Assembly: GCA_903935585.1 (NCBI GenBank)
Contig: CAIZSE010000114.1
Span: 1-64,000, forward strand
From: an uncultured Burkholderiales bacterium
GTDB taxonomy: Bacteria; Pseudomonadota; Gammaproteobacteria; Burkholderiales; Burkholderiaceae_C
Direction of reading: 5' to 3'
DNA: 64,000 nt
A program made the translations under genes and the position numbers. Below, piece by piece: positions 63,533-64,000 of this stretch. The notes under the pieces are model-generated. The model was not told where the DNA came from. It ran no database searches and saw only the letters and a program-made list of their open reading frames with translations. Positions within the stretch are counted from its first letter, which is position 1. Every line of letters begins with the position of its first letter.

Positions 63533-64000
63533 ATGAGCATTCACAAGTTTTCATTTCCTACCCCCATTCACTTTGGCGTGGGTGCCCGCAAATTGGTGGG
63601 TCAACATTTGAAGGATTTGGGATTCAAACGACCCCTCATCGTCACCGACAAAGCCATGGCCGACTTGCCCCTCATGGCCGAGTTCATTGGCCACTTAGGC
63701 GGTTTGGATGTGGCCGTTTATGCTGGCGTACATGGCAACCCCACCGCCTCACAAGTGACTGCAGGCGGGGCTGCCTTCAAAGCACACCAGGCCGATTGCG
63801 TGATTGGTTTGGGTGGTGGCGCATCATTGGATGTGGCCAAAGTGGTGGGCTTGTCCGCCACCCATGATGGCCCTATTTTGGAATACGCATGGGACCATCC
63901 CAAGGCTCGCAGCATCACCGGTCCACTGCCCTACTTTGTCGCCCTCCCCACCACGTCGGGTACGGGTTCTGAAGTGGGCCGCTCTAGCGTGGTGAGCGAA
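63533..64000 (+). CDS. Iron-containing alcohol dehydrogenase, 3'-truncated by window edge
   Basis: MSIHKFSFPTPIHFGVGARKLVGQHL...CVIGLGGGASLDVAKVVG...VALPTTSGTGSEVGRSSVVSE; open to the last base. Confidence 0.93.
   Translation, partial: MSIHKFSFPTPIHFGVGARKLVGQHLKDLGFKRPLIVTDKAMADLPLMAEFIGHLGGLDVAVYAGVHGNPTASQVTAGGAAFKAHQADCVIGLGGGASLDVAKVVGLSATHDGPILEYAWDHPKARSITGPLPYFVALPTTSGTGSEVGRSSVVSE

Overview
This 64 kb window looks like a betaproteobacterial chromosome, probably Burkholderiales/Comamonadaceae judging by gene content and order. No tRNA, rRNA, CRISPR array, prophage or intact transposase was recognised. Roughly 1-47.7 kb is mostly housekeeping: htpG (5' truncated), srkA-like kinase, enoyl-CoA hydratase, hydroxybutyryl-CoA dehydrogenase, nodIJ-type ABC exporter, psd, kup, gshA, proA, holA, lptE, leuS, exbBD/tolQR-type pair, dapB, bamE, fur, hprK, ptsN, hpf, MFS, patatin, corA, MTA/SAH nucleosidase, fadD-type ligase, pntAB, Nudix, lytic transglycosylase, mnmA, DUF3422, SLAC1/TehA-type, ssb, MFS, uvrA, a glutaredoxin-like protein, a CYTH pseudogene, a YefM/YoeB-type toxin-antitoxin pair, family VIII esterase/beta-lactamase, acyl-CoA ligase and two GSTs. 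From about 47.9 kb to the right edge lies a divergent phosphonate (2-aminoethylphosphonate, AEP) catabolism locus. The minus operon is GntR regulator - phnA - phnY-type dehydrogenase - Na/Pi (PhoU-domain) transporter - PhnZ-like HD protein - EamA transporter - dimethylglycine/sarcosine dehydrogenase-like flavoprotein. The plus operon is an AEP-type ABC transporter - phnW - glutamine-synthetase-like ligase - Fe-ADH, cut by the window edge. The flavoprotein/HD pair and the GS-like ligase do not fit the textbook PhnW-PhnY-PhnA route and are the best candidates for undescribed biology (N-methylated or gamma-glutamylated aminophosphonates). Other non-coding signals include an aromatic-rich mini-ORF plus tandem hairpins/terminator in front of hpf, a REP-like repeat pair inside pntAB, a large inverted repeat upstream of an ABC exporter region, and a structured corA leader. 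All assignments come from reading the sequence; no database search was run.
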